From: CAZJNX01 sp964547415
GTDB lineage: Bacteria > Pseudomonadota > Alphaproteobacteria > Rhizobiales > Amorphaceae
Direction: 5' to 3'
Length of the DNA: 31,816 nt
NCBI GenBank assembly: GCA_964547415.1
Contig: CAZJNX010000021.1
Coordinates: 1-31,816, forward strand
Part shown: in pieces, positions 1 to 8,579 of the stretch
How the letters are laid out: each line of letters begins with the position of its first letter
Position numbering within the stretch: position 1 is the first letter of the stretch
Notes under the pieces: model-generated
The model's input: the letters and a program-made list of their open reading frames with translations, nothing else
Told to the model about the DNA's origin: nothing
Database searches by the model: none
Position numbers and translations under genes: made by a program

Positions 1-662
1 AGTCGATCGTGGCGGAAATCAAGGAGTTCGGCTCGGCCGGCAAGCGCACGGCGGTGGTCTCGACCATCAACGGCGATGCCAACGTGCCGTTCTACAAGGA
101 ACTCGCCAACCAGGGCATCGAGGCCTTCGACATCCCGGTCGTCGCCTTCTCCGTGGGCGAGGAGGAGCTCGCGGGCATCGACACCGAGCCGCTCGTCGGC
201 CACCTGTCGGCGTGGAACTACTTCATGAGCGTCGACAGCGAGGCGAACGAGGAATTCATCGAGGACTGGCACGCCTTCATCGGCGACGACACCCGCGTCA
301 CGAACGACCCGATGGAAGCCCACTACATCGGCTTCAACATGTGGGTCGAGGCGGTGGAGAAGGCCGGCACGACCGATCCGGACGCGGTGATCGACGCCAT
401 GATCGGCGTCGTCGTGCCGAACCTCACCGGCGGCTACGCCGCCATGATGCCGAACCACCACATCACCAAGCCGGTGCTGATCGGCGAGATCCAGGACGAC
501 GGCCAGTACGAGATCGTCTGGGAGACGCCGGGCACCGTCGCGGGCGATGCCTGGTCCGACTTCCTTCCCGACTCGAAGAACCTGATCGCGGACTGGCGGG
601 CCCCGCTGTCCTGCGGGAACTTCAACGTGGAGACCGGCACCTGCAGCGGCCAGAGCTACTGA
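1..662 (+). CDS. urtA: Urea ABC transporter substrate-binding protein, C-terminal part
   Basis: This is the 3' end of a gene that begins upstream of the window; the reading frame is open from base 3 and leaves about 219 residues. The product would be the periplasmic binding protein that delivers urea (or related short amides) to the UrtBC permease. The visible part shows the family's C-terminal lobe, including GEIQDDGQYEIVWETPG, the DAWSDFLPDS stretch, and an ADWRAP segment followed by a C-terminal region with two cysteines (CGNFNVETGTC). The assignment rests on this sequence together with urtB, urtC, urtD and urtE following in the canonical order on the same strand. The amino terminus and signal peptide are not in view, so transport specificity is inferred from the family. 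A GC-rich hairpin separates it from urtB. Confidence 0.9.
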   Translation, partial: SIVAEIKEFGSAGKRTAVVSTINGDANVPFYKELANQGIEAFDIPVVAFSVGEEELAGIDTEPLVGHLSAWNYFMSVDSEANEEFIEDWHAFIGDDTRVTNDPMEAHYIGFNMWVEAVEKAGTTDPDAVIDAMIGVVVPNLTGGYAAMMPNHHITKPVLIGEIQDDGQYEIVWETPGTVAGDAWSDFLPDSKNLIADWRAPLSCGNFNVETGTCSGQSY

Positions 663-682
663 GCCGGCACGCCTGAACCAAC

Positions 683-709
683 GCCCGCCGGCGCGCGCCG
701 CCGGCGGGC
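683..709 (+). other. GC-rich hairpin between urtA and urtB
   Basis: A perfect 10-bp inverted repeat, GCCCGCCGGC at 683-692 and GCCGGCGGGC at 700-709, has a 7-nt loop and sits 21 nt after the urtA stop and 33 nt before urtB. No T-tract follows. Hairpins at this position in binding-protein-dependent transporter operons often stabilise the upstream message or partly terminate, so that the binding protein is made in excess over the membrane subunits. That role is inference; only the dyad is seen. Confidence 0.55.
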
Positions 710-742
710 CGCCCGTCCGACACGCCCCACCGAAGGCCAAAG

Positions 743-2344
743 ATGCGTCGGCTCCTCGCCCTTCTCGTCGTCACGCTCGCGCTCCTCGCGCCCGCCCACG
801 CGGACGCCCTGAAGGACCTCGTGGACCGCCTGCCGGAGGGCAACTTCCGCGACCGCCTCGCGGTGATCGACGAGATCGCCGCCACCGGCGACCCGCGCGC
901 CGCCCCGATCCTCGAGGCGCTGCGCAACGGCGACCTCGCCGTGCGCGAGGACACGGGCGAGATCGTCGTCACCCGCGACGCGGCCGGCCGCACCATGGAC
1001 GCCCTCGACCCCTACACCCTCGAGGTCGTCGGCAACCTCTCCCGCCGCGCCCTCGACCGCGTCCGCGTCAACAACCGCCTGCGCCGCCACATCGACGGCC
1101 TCGTGGGCGGCCTCACCCTGATGAGCCCGGACGCGGCCACCCGCCGCGCGGCCGCCGTCTCCCTGTTCGAGCAGCCGAACCCGGACGGCATCCCCCTCCT
1201 CGACCGGGCGATCGAGGCGGAGACGGACGAGGGCATCGCCCGCCTCATGCGGCAGGCGCGGGCCGTCGCGGTGCTGGAAGGCTCGGACGACCCGGCCGCC
1301 CTGTCGGCGGCCATCGAGACCCTGCGCGAGCGGGGCGACCGGGCGGCCCTGTCCGAGCTCCTCGCCTTCGCCCGCGGCCAAGACGGACCGGCCGCCGCCG
1401 AGGCGACGGCCGCCGCAGAGGCCGTCGAGCGGAACCTCGAACTGTGGGGCCTTGCCCAGAACGTGTGGTTCGGCATCTCGCTGGGCTCGGTCCTGTTGCT
1501 CGCGGCCATCGGCCTTGCCATCACCTTCGGCGTGATGGGGGTCATCAACATGGCCCACGGCGAGATGGTGATGCTCGGCGCCTACACGACCTTCGTCGTG
1601 CAGGAGGTGATGCGCGCCTTCTTTCCCGGCCTCCTCGACCTGTCCCTCGTGGTGGCGCTGCCGCTGGCCTTCCTGGTGGCGGGGGCGGTCGGCGTCCTCA
1701 TCGAGCGCACGGTCATCCAGTGGCTCTACGGGCGCCCGCTCGAGACGCTGCTCGCCACCTGGGGCATCTCGCTCATCCTGCAGCAGGCCGTCCGCTCCAT
1801 CTTCGGGCCGACCAACCGGGAGGTGTCGAACCCGTCCTGGATGTCGGGCGCCTTCGAGCTCGGGCAGATGACGATCACCTACAACCGCCTGTGGATCGTG
1901 GTCGGGGCGCTGATCGTCTTCCTGATGCTGATCGCGGTGCTGCGCTACACGATGCTCGGCCTCCAGATGCGGGCCGTCACGCAGAACCGGGCGATGGCGA
2001 GCTCCATGGGCGTGCGCCCGTCCTTCGTGGACGCCATGACCTTCGGCCTCGGCTCGGGCATCGCGGGGATCGCCGGGGTGGCGCTTTCCCAGATCGACAA
2101 CGTGAGCCCCAACCTCGGGCAGAGCTACATCGTCGACAGCTTCATGGTGGTCGTGTTCGGGGGGGTGGGGAACCTGTGGGGCACCCTCGCGGGGGCGATG
2201 ACCCTCGGCGTCGTCAACAAGTTCATCGAGCCGTGGACCGGGGCGGTGCTCGCCAAGATCGCGATCCTCGTCTTCATCATCCTGTTCATCCAGAAGCGTC
2301 CGCGGGGCCTGTTCGCCCTCAAGGGCCGGGCGGTGGAGCAATGA
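743..2344 (+). CDS. urtB: Urea ABC transporter permease UrtB
   Basis: A 533-residue inner-membrane permease of the branched-chain-amino-acid (LivH-like) family, one of two channel-forming subunits of the urea importer. A signal-peptide-like N-terminus (MRRLLALLVVTLALLAPAHA) is followed by about 200 residues of charged, helical, HEAT-like sequence (roughly residues 22-230). A hydrophobic permease domain of about eight segments occupies 240-533. Permease motifs include the GVINMAHGEMVMLGAY region near residue 270 and a GGVGNLWGTLAGA loop near 475. The extended N-terminus and total length match proteobacterial UrtB rather than the shorter LivH proteins. The ATG at 743 gives the signal-like start. 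The stop overlaps the urtC start by 4 nt (ATGA), so translation of the two permeases is probably coupled. Confidence 0.93.
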   Translation: MRRLLALLVVTLALLAPAHADALKDLVDRLPEGNFRDRLAVIDEIAATGDPRAAPILEALRNGDLAVREDTGEIVVTRDAAGRTMDALDPYTLEVVGNLSRRALDRVRVNNRLRRHIDGLVGGLTLMSPDAATRRAAAVSLFEQPNPDGIPLLDRAIEAETDEGIARLMRQARAVAVLEGSDDPAALSAAIETLRERGDRAALSELLAFARGQDGPAAAEATAAAEAVERNLELWGLAQNVWFGISLGSVLLLAAIGLAITFGVMGVINMAHGEMVMLGAYTTFVVQEVMRAFFPGLLDLSLVVALPLAFLVAGAVGVLIERTVIQWLYGRPLETLLATWGISLILQQAVRSIFGPTNREVSNPSWMSGAFELGQMTITYNRLWIVVGALIVFLMLIAVLRYTMLGLQMRAVTQNRAMASSMGVRPSFVDAMTFGLGSGIAGIAGVALSQIDNVSPNLGQSYIVDSFMVVVFGGVGNLWGTLAGAMTLGVVNKFIEPWTGAVLAKIAILVFIILFIQKRPRGLFALKGRAVEQ

Positions 2345-3522
2345 CTGCGCCCCCTTCCCTCCCCCGCCCGCGGCTGATGGACGGCACCACCTGGCTCCTC
2401 GTCGTCGTCCTCGTGGTGCTGGCCGTCGCCGTCCCGGTGTGCGCGCTGGCGCTGCCCGCCGACCACCCGCTGTTCGTGCCCACCTTCGCCCTGTCGCTCT
2501 CGGGCAAGTACCTCGCCTTCGCGATGCTGGCGCTGTCCATCGGCCTCGTCTGGGGCTACTGCGGGATCCTGTCGCTCGGCCACGGCGCCATCTTCGCGCT
2601 GGGCGGCTACGTCATGGGCATGTACCTGATGCGCCAGATCGGCGAGCGGGGCGTCTACGGCCACCCAGTGCTGCCCGATTTCATGGTCTTTCTCAACTAC
2701 GACAGCCTGCCCTGGTACTGGCACGGCGTCGACATGTTCTGGTTCGCCGCCCTCATGGTGCTCCTCGTGCCGGGGCTCCTCGCCTTCGTGTTCGGCTGGT
2801 TCGCCTTCCGCAGCCGCGTGACGGGCGTTTACCTGTCGATCATCACCCAGGCGATGACCTACGCGCTCATGCTCGCCTTCTTCCGCAACGAGATGGGCTT
2901 CGGCGGCAACAACGGCCTCACCGACTTCAAGGACATCCTCGGCTTCGACATCCAGGCGCCGGCGACGCGGGCGGGCCTGTTCGCCGCCACGGCGCTCCTG
3001 CTGGCGGGCGCCGTCGTCCTGTCGGCGCGGATCGTGAACTCGCGGCTCGGCAAGGTGCTCGTGTCGATCCGCGACGCGGAGAGCCGCACCCGCTTCATCG
3101 GCTACCGGGTGGAGCACTACAAGCTCTTCGTGTGGACCGTCTCGGCCATGATGGCCGGCGTGGCGGGCGCCCTCTACGTGCCGCAGGTGGGCATCATCAA
3201 CCCGGGCGAGTTCGCGCCGGCCAACTCCATCGAGGCCGTCGTGTGGGTGGCGGTCGGCGGGCGGGGCACCCTGGTGGGGCCCGTCATCGGGGCGGTCGTC
3301 GTCAACATGGGCAAGACCTGGTTCACGAGCGCGATGCCGGAGATCTGGCTGTTCGCCCTCGGGGCCCTGTTCGTGTTCGTCACCCTGTTCCTGCCCCGGG
3401 GCATCATGGGCCTGCCCCGCCAGCTCGCCGACTGGCGCCGCCGCCGCTCGGCCGCCGCCGGGGACGGGGACCGCGCCACCCCGGTGCCGGACGAGGCGCC
3501 CGTGGCCCGCGCGGCGGAGTGA
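2341..3522 (+). CDS. urtC: Urea ABC transporter permease UrtC
   Basis: A 393-residue inner-membrane permease (LivM-like), partner of UrtB in the urea importer. It has about ten hydrophobic segments. The family region GYCGILSLGHGAIFALGGY lies near residues 75-95. The C-terminal conserved loop VGGRGTLVGPVIGAVVV is at about 300-320, followed by the LPRGIMGLP segment before a cytoplasmic arginine-rich and acidic tail. The ATG at 2341 overlaps the urtB stop by 4 nt. The gene ends 5 nt before the chosen urtD start. Its identity is supported by family sequence and by its position between urtB and urtD. Confidence 0.93.
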   Translation: MTAPPSLPRPRLMDGTTWLLVVVLVVLAVAVPVCALALPADHPLFVPTFALSLSGKYLAFAMLALSIGLVWGYCGILSLGHGAIFALGGYVMGMYLMRQIGERGVYGHPVLPDFMVFLNYDSLPWYWHGVDMFWFAALMVLLVPGLLAFVFGWFAFRSRVTGVYLSIITQAMTYALMLAFFRNEMGFGGNNGLTDFKDILGFDIQAPATRAGLFAATALLLAGAVVLSARIVNSRLGKVLVSIRDAESRTRFIGYRVEHYKLFVWTVSAMMAGVAGALYVPQVGIINPGEFAPANSIEAVVWVAVGGRGTLVGPVIGAVVVNMGKTWFTSAMPEIWLFALGALFVFVTLFLPRGIMGLPRQLADWRRRRSAAAGDGDRATPVPDEAPVARAAE

Positions 3523-3527
3523 GTGCC

Positions 3528-4310
3528 ATGGACGCCGTCGCCGCCGAGGCCCGCCGCGGCCCCCCCCACCTCACCGGGAGCCTCCTCTACCTCGACGGCG
3601 TGTCCGTCTCCTTCGACGGGTTCAAGGCGATCAACAACCTGTCGCTCGCCGTCGAGAAGGGGGAGATGCGGGCGATCATCGGCCCCAACGGTGCGGGCAA
3701 GACCACCATGATGGACATCGTGACCGGCAAGACGCGGCCGGACGCGGGGACGGTCCTGTTCGACGGCGAGGTGGACCTCACCCGCCACGACGAGGCGGCG
3801 ATCGCGAGCCTCGGCATCGGCCGCAAGTTCCAGAAGCCCACCGTCTTCGAGAGCCACACCGTCCTCGACAACCTGTCCCTGTCGATCGCGGGGGACCGGA
3901 GCGTCTTCGCGAGCCTCCTGAACCGGGCCCGCCCGGACGAGGCGGGGCGGATCGAGGAGATCCTCGGCCTCATCGGCCTTGCCGGCCACCGGGACGTCCT
4001 CGCCGCCAGCCTCTCCCACGGCCAGAAGCAGTGGCTCGAGATCGGGATGCTGCTCGCCCAGGACCCGAAGCTCCTCCTCGTGGACGAGCCCGTCGCGGGC
4101 ATGACCGACGCCGAAACGATGAAGACGGCCGACCTCCTGAAGGAGATCGCCCGCGACCACACGGTGATCGTCGTGGAGCACGACATGGAGTTCGTCCGCG
4201 CGCTCGGCGTGAAGGTGACGGTCCTGCACGAGGGGTCGGTGCTCGCCGAGGGGTCCATCGACCACGTGAGCGCGGACCCGCGGGTCGTCGAAGTCTATCT
4301 CGGGCGCTGA
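3528..4310 (+). CDS. urtD: Urea ABC transporter ATP-binding protein UrtD
   Basis: A 260-residue cytoplasmic ATPase (LivG-like) that powers the UrtBC permease together with UrtE. Walker A reads GPNGAGKT (about residue 51), the ABC signature is LSHGQKQ (about 164), Walker B is LLLVDEP, and the switch histidine lies in VVEHDMEFV. The signature has SHGQ instead of the usual SGGQ, a variation common in UrtD. The ATG at 3528 is preferred because GGAGTGAG, overlapping the urtC stop, lies just upstream as a ribosome-binding site. A longer in-frame reading would run back through urtC. UrtE follows after 3 nt. Confidence 0.94.
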   Translation: MDAVAAEARRGPPHLTGSLLYLDGVSVSFDGFKAINNLSLAVEKGEMRAIIGPNGAGKTTMMDIVTGKTRPDAGTVLFDGEVDLTRHDEAAIASLGIGRKFQKPTVFESHTVLDNLSLSIAGDRSVFASLLNRARPDEAGRIEEILGLIGLAGHRDVLAASLSHGQKQWLEIGMLLAQDPKLLLVDEPVAGMTDAETMKTADLLKEIARDHTVIVVEHDMEFVRALGVKVTVLHEGSVLAEGSIDHVSADPRVVEVYLGR

Positions 4311-4313
4311 GTG

Positions 4314-5009
4314 ATGCTGTCGGTGGAGAACGTCACCCTGCGCTACGGCGCAGCCACGATCCTGAGGGGCGTCAGCCTCGAGGCGCGGCCCGGCGAGGTC
4401 ACGTGCGTGCTCGGCCGCAACGGCGTCGGCAAGACGAGCCTCCTGCGCGCCGTCACGGGCCAGCACCCGGTGGCGGGCGGGCGCATCGTGCTCGCGGGCG
4501 AGGACATCACCCGCATGAAGCCGTTCGACCGGGCGCGGCGGGGCATCGCCTACGTGCCCCAGGGGCGGGAGATCTTCCCCCTCCTCACGGTGAAGGAGAA
4601 CCTCGAGACGGGTTTCGCCGCCCTCCCCCGCGCCGGGCGCGCCGTCCCCGACCTCGTGTTCGAGCTGTTTCCGGTGCTGTCGGACATGCTCGGCCGGCGC
4701 GGCGGGGACCTGTCAGGCGGGCAGCAGCAGCAGCTCGCCATCGGCCGCGCCCTCGTCACCCGCCCGCGCCTCCTCGTCCTCGACGAGCCGACCGAGGGCA
4801 TCCAGCCCTCCATCATCCGCGACATCGGCCGCGCCATCGTGCGCCTGCGCGAGGGCGGCGACATGGCGATCCTCCTCGTGGAGCAGTATTTCGACTTCGC
4901 CGCGGAACTCGCCGACCGCTTCGCCGCGATGGAGCGGGGCGAGATCGTCTCCGCGGGCGACCGGACGGCCCTCGCCTCCGGCGACGTCCGCGGCCTCCTC
5001 ACCGTCTGA
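4314..5009 (+). CDS. urtE: Urea ABC transporter ATP-binding protein UrtE
   Basis: A 231-residue cytoplasmic ATPase (LivF-like), second nucleotide-binding subunit of the urea importer. It shows Walker A GRNGVGKT (about residue 36), the family insert IAYVPQGREIFPLLTV, signature LSGGQQQQLAIGRAL, Walker B LLVLDEPTEGIQPS, and the switch region LLVEQYFDFA. The EGIQPSII sequence after Walker B is typical of UrtE and LivF. A GTG at 4311 directly precedes the chosen ATG at 4314, and either could start the protein. A 10-bp hairpin lies 11 nt after the stop. In many bacteria urease genes come next, but here complex I follows. Confidence 0.94.
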   Translation: MLSVENVTLRYGAATILRGVSLEARPGEVTCVLGRNGVGKTSLLRAVTGQHPVAGGRIVLAGEDITRMKPFDRARRGIAYVPQGREIFPLLTVKENLETGFAALPRAGRAVPDLVFELFPVLSDMLGRRGGDLSGGQQQQLAIGRALVTRPRLLVLDEPTEGIQPSIIRDIGRAIVRLREGGDMAILLVEQYFDFAAELADRFAAMERGEIVSAGDRTALASGDVRGLLTV

Positions 5010-5020
5010 CCGCCGGCCCC

Positions 5021-5046
5021 GGCCCCGCGGATCCCGCCGCGGGGCC
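5021..5046 (+). terminator. Hairpin after urtE, probable transcription end
   Basis: GGCCCCGCGG (5021-5030) and CCGCGGGGCC (5037-5046) form a perfect 10-bp GC stem with a 6-nt loop, 11 nt past the urtE stop. There is no T-tract, so it is not a textbook intrinsic terminator. In very GC-rich genomes such U-less hairpins often mark operon ends or protect 3' ends. Confidence 0.5.
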
Positions 5047-5202
5047 AAGGCGATCCGCGCCGTGAGCCGCCTGCCGCGCCAGGGCGGCGGGTCTGTGCAT
5101 CGCCACGCGGCCGCCGCCTTGGAACCTTCGCCGCGTGCGACCCTTCCCGCTGGCGGGCGCCGCGCCAACCCGCCGAGGGACCATATTCCCCGGCGCGACA
5201 CT

Positions 5203-5216
5203 TTGCGCTAGGTCAA
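5203..5216 (+). promoter_or_regulatory. FNR/FixK-like operator upstream of nuo
   Basis: The 14-mer TTGCGCTAGGTCAA fits the FNR/FixK pattern TTG-N8-CAA; its right half GTCAA is perfect and its left half TTGCG deviates at one or two positions from TTGAT/TTGAC. It ends about 99 nt before the nuoA ATG. A GATGGT at 5239-5244, resembling a weak -10, lies where a class II FNR promoter (site centred near -41.5) would place it. The motif is seen; regulation is inferred. Confidence 0.5.
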
Positions 5217-5315
5217 GGCGGCGCGGGGACGCACTGTCGATGGTCCGCGGCGACCCCGGCGGGACGCATCCCGCCTGAAGGGAACGGCGGCCGGGGCCGA
5301 AGGGAGACCTCGACG

Positions 5316-5720
5316 ATGTTCTCGCTCGCGGCAGGGATCGACCCGCGCGTGGCGCTCGCGGTTCACATCGCGCTCGCCATGGCGGTGGTCGCGGCCGTCC
5401 TCGCCGTCGCCGCGTTCCTCCAGGAGCGGCGGCCACCGGGGGCGGGCTTCGGCATCTACGAGAGCGGCGCGGCCGGCGTCGCCGCGCCCTCCCGGCCCGT
5501 GCCGGTCTCCTATTTCCTCGTGGCGGCCTTCTTCGTGATCTTCGACGTGGAGGCGGCGATCCTGTTCGCGTGGGCCGTCGCCGCGCCGGAGGCGGGCGTC
5601 CCGGGCCTCGTGTCGGCCGGCATCTTCATCGCCATCCTGATCGCGGCGATCGCCTACCTGTGGGCGGACGGGGCGCTCGACGTCGGCGCGCGCCGCCCGG
5701 GCCGGGAGAAGGCGCCGTGA
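5316..5720 (+). CDS. nuoA: NADH-quinone oxidoreductase subunit A
   Basis: A 134-residue membrane subunit of complex I, located at the junction of the peripheral and membrane arms. Three hydrophobic segments are visible (about residues 10-32, 66-90 and 94-116). The family loop contains FGIYESGAAG and the motif VSYFLVAAFFVIFDVEAAILFAWA, which carries the conserved Asp/Glu pair FDVE. It is the first gene of a 13-gene nuo operon, with a GGGAG ribosome-binding site about 9 nt upstream. Its stop overlaps the GTG start of nuoB by 4 nt (GTGA). Expression is probably driven from the FNR-like promoter region just upstream. Confidence 0.95.
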   Translation: MFSLAAGIDPRVALAVHIALAMAVVAAVLAVAAFLQERRPPGAGFGIYESGAAGVAAPSRPVPVSYFLVAAFFVIFDVEAAILFAWAVAAPEAGVPGLVSAGIFIAILIAAIAYLWADGALDVGARRPGREKAP

Positions 5721-6334
5721 ACGTCCGGCTGGAGCGGCCCGGAAAGGCCGGCGACCCCCACGAGGCGATGGCGCGGGGCCAGCTGTTCGCCCGCCTCGAC
5801 GACCTCGTCGCCTGGTCGCGCAAGAACAGCCTGTGGCCGTTCAACTTCGGCCTGTCGTGCTGCTACGTGGAGATGGTCTCCACCCTGACGCCCGTGTTCG
5901 ACCAGGCCCGCTTCGGCGCCGAGGTGATCCGGGCGACGCCCCGCCAGGCCGACCTCCTCATCGTGTCGGGCACCGTCTTCACCAAGATGGCCGTGCCCCT
6001 GAAGCGCCTCTACGAGCAGATGCGCGCGCCCCGCTGGGTGATCTCCATGGGCGCCTGCGCCAACTCGGGCGGCATGTACGACGTCTATTCCGTCGTCCAG
6101 GGCGTCGACAGCTTCCTGCCGGTCGACGTCTACATCCCCGGCTGCCCGCCGCGGCCCGAGCAGGTGCTCGACGCCCTCGTCCTCCTCCAGGCGAAGGTGG
6201 GGGCCGAGCGCCGCCCCCTCGGCCTTGTCATGGACGGGGGCGCCCCCGTGCCCTTCGACCCGCCGCGGCGGCGCGATGCCCTGCGCGCCGGGCGCACGGC
6301 CGCGAGGCGCCTGAAGGACCCGGACACGCCATGA
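5717..6334 (+). CDS. nuoB: NADH-quinone oxidoreductase subunit B
   Basis: A 205-residue peripheral-arm subunit that binds iron-sulfur cluster N2, the last electron carrier before quinone. The N2 ligands are all present: the adjacent pair Cys48-Cys49 in GLSCCYVEM, Cys114 in GACANSGG and Cys143 in PGCPPRPE. The GTG at 5717 is chosen because it overlaps the nuoA stop as GTGA, as at other junctions here, and gives the expected N-terminal length; the open frame extends further upstream but only inside nuoA. The gene ends in an arginine-rich tail and overlaps nuoCD by 4 nt. Confidence 0.95.
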   Translation: MNVRLERPGKAGDPHEAMARGQLFARLDDLVAWSRKNSLWPFNFGLSCCYVEMVSTLTPVFDQARFGAEVIRATPRQADLLIVSGTVFTKMAVPLKRLYEQMRAPRWVISMGACANSGGMYDVYSVVQGVDSFLPVDVYIPGCPPRPEQVLDALVLLQAKVGAERRPLGLVMDGGAPVPFDPPRRRDALRAGRTAARRLKDPDTP

Positions 6335-8106
6335 GCGCCGTCGTAGACGCCCCCCGCGCGGCCGCCGGCGAGGCGGTGGTGGACGCGCTCCGCCGCCGCT
6401 TCGGCGAGGCCGTCCTCGCCCGGCAGGAGACGGCCGAGCCCTTCCCGGTCCTGTGGATCGCCCCGTCCGTCTCGCCGGCCGTCCACCGCTTCCTGAAGGA
6501 GGAGATCGAGCGCCCCTTCCCGCTGCTCGCCGACCTGTGGGCCATCGACGAGACGGCGCGGGGGACGGGGAGCGGCGGCCCGCCGTCGGGCATCACCGTG
6601 GCGAGCCACCTCGTCTCGCCCGAGCGCAACCTCGACGTGCGCCTCAAGGTCGCCTGCGAGGCGGACGCGCCGGCCGTGCCCAGCATCACCGGCGTCTATC
6701 CCAACGCGGACTGGTACGAGCGCGAGGCGTTCGACATGTTCGGCGTCGCCTTCACCGGGCGCACGGGGCTCAGCCGCATCCTCATGTCGCCCTCCTGGGA
6801 GGGCCACCCCCTCCTCAAGACCCATTACGCCCGCGCCACCGAGCGCCCGCCCTACCGCATGAGCCCGGAGAGCTTCGCGGCCGAGGAGGCGGCCATGCGC
6901 CTCGACCCCGCCGCCCTCGGCCTGCCGACGGAGCGGGACGGGGTGGAGATGATGGTCCTCAACTTCGGGCCCCACCACCCCGCGACCCACGGCGTCTTCC
7001 GCATCCTCCTCGGCCTCGACGGGGAGGAGGTGGTCTGGGCCTTTCCCGACATCGGCTACCATCACCGCGGCGCGGAGAAGATGGCCGAGCGGCAGACCTG
7101 GCACGGTTTCATCCCCTACTGCGACCGGATCGACTATCTGGGCGGCGTCACCCACGAGTTGCCGTACCTCCTCGCGGTGGAGCGGCTGTGCAGGATGAAG
7201 GTGCCCGAACGCGCGCAGGTCATCCGCGTGATGCTGTGCGAGTTCTACCGCATCATGAGCCATCTCCTGTTCTACGGGACGATGGCCCAGGACGTCGGCG
7301 CCATGTCTCCGGTGTTCTACATGTTCACGGACCGGGAGAAGAGCTACCGCGTCCTCGAGACGATCACCGGCGCGCGAATGCACCCGGGCTGGTTCCGCAT
7401 CGGCGGCGTCGCCATGGACCTGCCCCGCGGCTGGGACGACCTCGTGCGCGAGTTCCTCGACTGGATGCCCACGCGCCTCGACGAGTACGAGGGGATGGTG
7501 CTGCGCTCCGAGCTCTTCCGGATCCGCACCGTCGGCGTCGGCGAATACGACGCGCGGACCGCCCTCGAGTGGGGCACCACGGGGCCGCAGCTGCGCGCCA
7601 CGGGCTACGACCTCGACTGGCGCAAGCTCCGGCCCTACTCGGGCTACGAGAACTTCGCGTTCGACGTGCCCCTCGGCACCCGCGGCGACTGCTTCGACCG
7701 GACGTGGATCCGCGCGGAGGAGATGCGCCAGTCGCTGAGGATCATCCGCCAGTGCCTCGAGAACATGCCGGCGGGCCCGGTGAAGGCGGACCACCCGCTG
7801 ACGACGCCGCCGCCGAAGGAGCGCACGCTCCACGATATCGAGACGCTGATCCACCACTTCGTCAACGTGAGCTGGGGTCCGGTGGTGCCGGCCGGCGAGG
7901 CGACCGGGCAGATCGAGGGCCAGCGCGGTCTCGCCCAGTATGCCATCGTCTCGGACGGCGAGGCGAGAAGCTACCGCACCCGCATCCGCAGTCCGTCCTT
8001 CGCCCACCTGCAGATGATCCCCGCCATCGCCCCGGGCATGACGGTGGCGGACCTCGTCGCCCACCTCGGCAGCATGGACTACGTCATGTCGGACGTCGAC
8101 CGATGA
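6331..8106 (+). CDS. nuoCD: NADH-quinone oxidoreductase subunits C and D, fused
   Basis: A 591-residue fusion of NuoC (about residues 1-190) and NuoD (about 206-591), peripheral-arm subunits that help form the quinone site. The C part carries the signature ITGVYPNADWYEREAFDMFG around residue 128. The D part opens with MMVLNFGPHHPATHGV, containing the quinone-site HHPxTH motif, then GYHHRGAEKMAE and DRIDYLGG. It ends with the family's SMDYVMSDVDR tail. A fused nuoCD is familiar in enterobacteria and some other lineages, whereas the standard alphaproteobacterial operon keeps C and D apart. This may therefore be a second-type or acquired complex I. It overlaps nuoB and nuoE by 4 nt each. Confidence 0.95.
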   Translation: MSAVVDAPRAAAGEAVVDALRRRFGEAVLARQETAEPFPVLWIAPSVSPAVHRFLKEEIERPFPLLADLWAIDETARGTGSGGPPSGITVASHLVSPERNLDVRLKVACEADAPAVPSITGVYPNADWYEREAFDMFGVAFTGRTGLSRILMSPSWEGHPLLKTHYARATERPPYRMSPESFAAEEAAMRLDPAALGLPTERDGVEMMVLNFGPHHPATHGVFRILLGLDGEEVVWAFPDIGYHHRGAEKMAERQTWHGFIPYCDRIDYLGGVTHELPYLLAVERLCRMKVPERAQVIRVMLCEFYRIMSHLLFYGTMAQDVGAMSPVFYMFTDREKSYRVLETITGARMHPGWFRIGGVAMDLPRGWDDLVREFLDWMPTRLDEYEGMVLRSELFRIRTVGVGEYDARTALEWGTTGPQLRATGYDLDWRKLRPYSGYENFAFDVPLGTRGDCFDRTWIRAEEMRQSLRIIRQCLENMPAGPVKADHPLTTPPPKERTLHDIETLIHHFVNVSWGPVVPAGEATGQIEGQRGLAQYAIVSDGEARSYRTRIRSPSFAHLQMIPAIAPGMTVADLVAHLGSMDYVMSDVDR

Positions 8107-8579
8107 GCCTCTCCGACGCGCTCGTCCACGAGATCCGCGAGGCCGTCCACCACCACGGCGGCCCGCGCCCGGCGATGCTGGAGGCCCTGCGCATGATCCA
8201 GCAGGCGCACGGCTGGGTGTCGGACGAACACCTCGCCGAGGCGGCGGCGGTTCTCGGCGTGACGACGGCCGAGCTCGACGACATCGCCACCTTCTACAGC
8301 CTGATCTTCCGCAAGCCGGTGGGCGAGAGGCTGATCCTCCTGTGCGACGGGGCGAGCTGCTACATGAACGGCGGCGAGGCGGTGCGCGACGCCCTCGCCG
8401 AGCGGCTCGGCATCGGCTTCGGCGAGACGACGGCGGACGGGCGGGTGACGCTGATCGCGGTCGCGTGCCTGGGCGCGTGCGACCGGGCGCCCGCCGCCGC
8501 CGTCGGGCGCGACCGCACCCTCGCCGGCCCGCTCCGCCCGGACGACCTCGACGCCCTCCTCGGCGGGAGCGGGCGATGA
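8103..8579 (+). CDS. nuoE: NADH-quinone oxidoreductase subunit E
   Basis: A 158-residue thioredoxin-fold subunit of the NADH-dehydrogenase module, carrying the [2Fe-2S] cluster N1a. All four ligands are present: Cys81 and Cys86 (CDGASC) and Cys122 and Cys126 (CLGAC). The helical N-terminal region includes the typical IQQAHGWVSDEHL and ATFYSLIF stretches. The length is normal for the family. It overlaps nuoCD and nuoF by 4 nt (ATGA at both junctions), which indicates coupled translation with its partner NuoF. Confidence 0.95.
   Translation: MSLSDALVHEIREAVHHHGGPRPAMLEALRMIQQAHGWVSDEHLAEAAAVLGVTTAELDDIATFYSLIFRKPVGERLILLCDGASCYMNGGEAVRDALAERLGIGFGETTADGRVTLIAVACLGACDRAPAAAVGRDRTLAGPLRPDDLDALLGGSGR

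Larger units (their letters stand above)
5010..5315. other. Spacer between urtE and nuoA
   Basis: A 306-nt stretch with no convincing gene. It holds a strong 10-bp hairpin right after urtE (5021-5046), a weaker dyad GCCGCC/GGCGGC (5066-5071 with 5083-5088), an FNR/FixK-like box (5203-5216), and a GGGAG ribosome-binding site about 9 nt before nuoA. I read it as the end of the urt operon and the promoter region of the nuo operon. Confidence 0.7.

Noticed and set aside
656..2341. Long minus-strand open frame opposite urtB (561 codons)
   Set aside because: It is the histidine/arginine/aspartate-rich mirror image produced by G/C-biased codons of the plus-strand gene; urtB is unambiguous by family sequence. 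The same holds for the long minus-strand frames opposite nuo genes.
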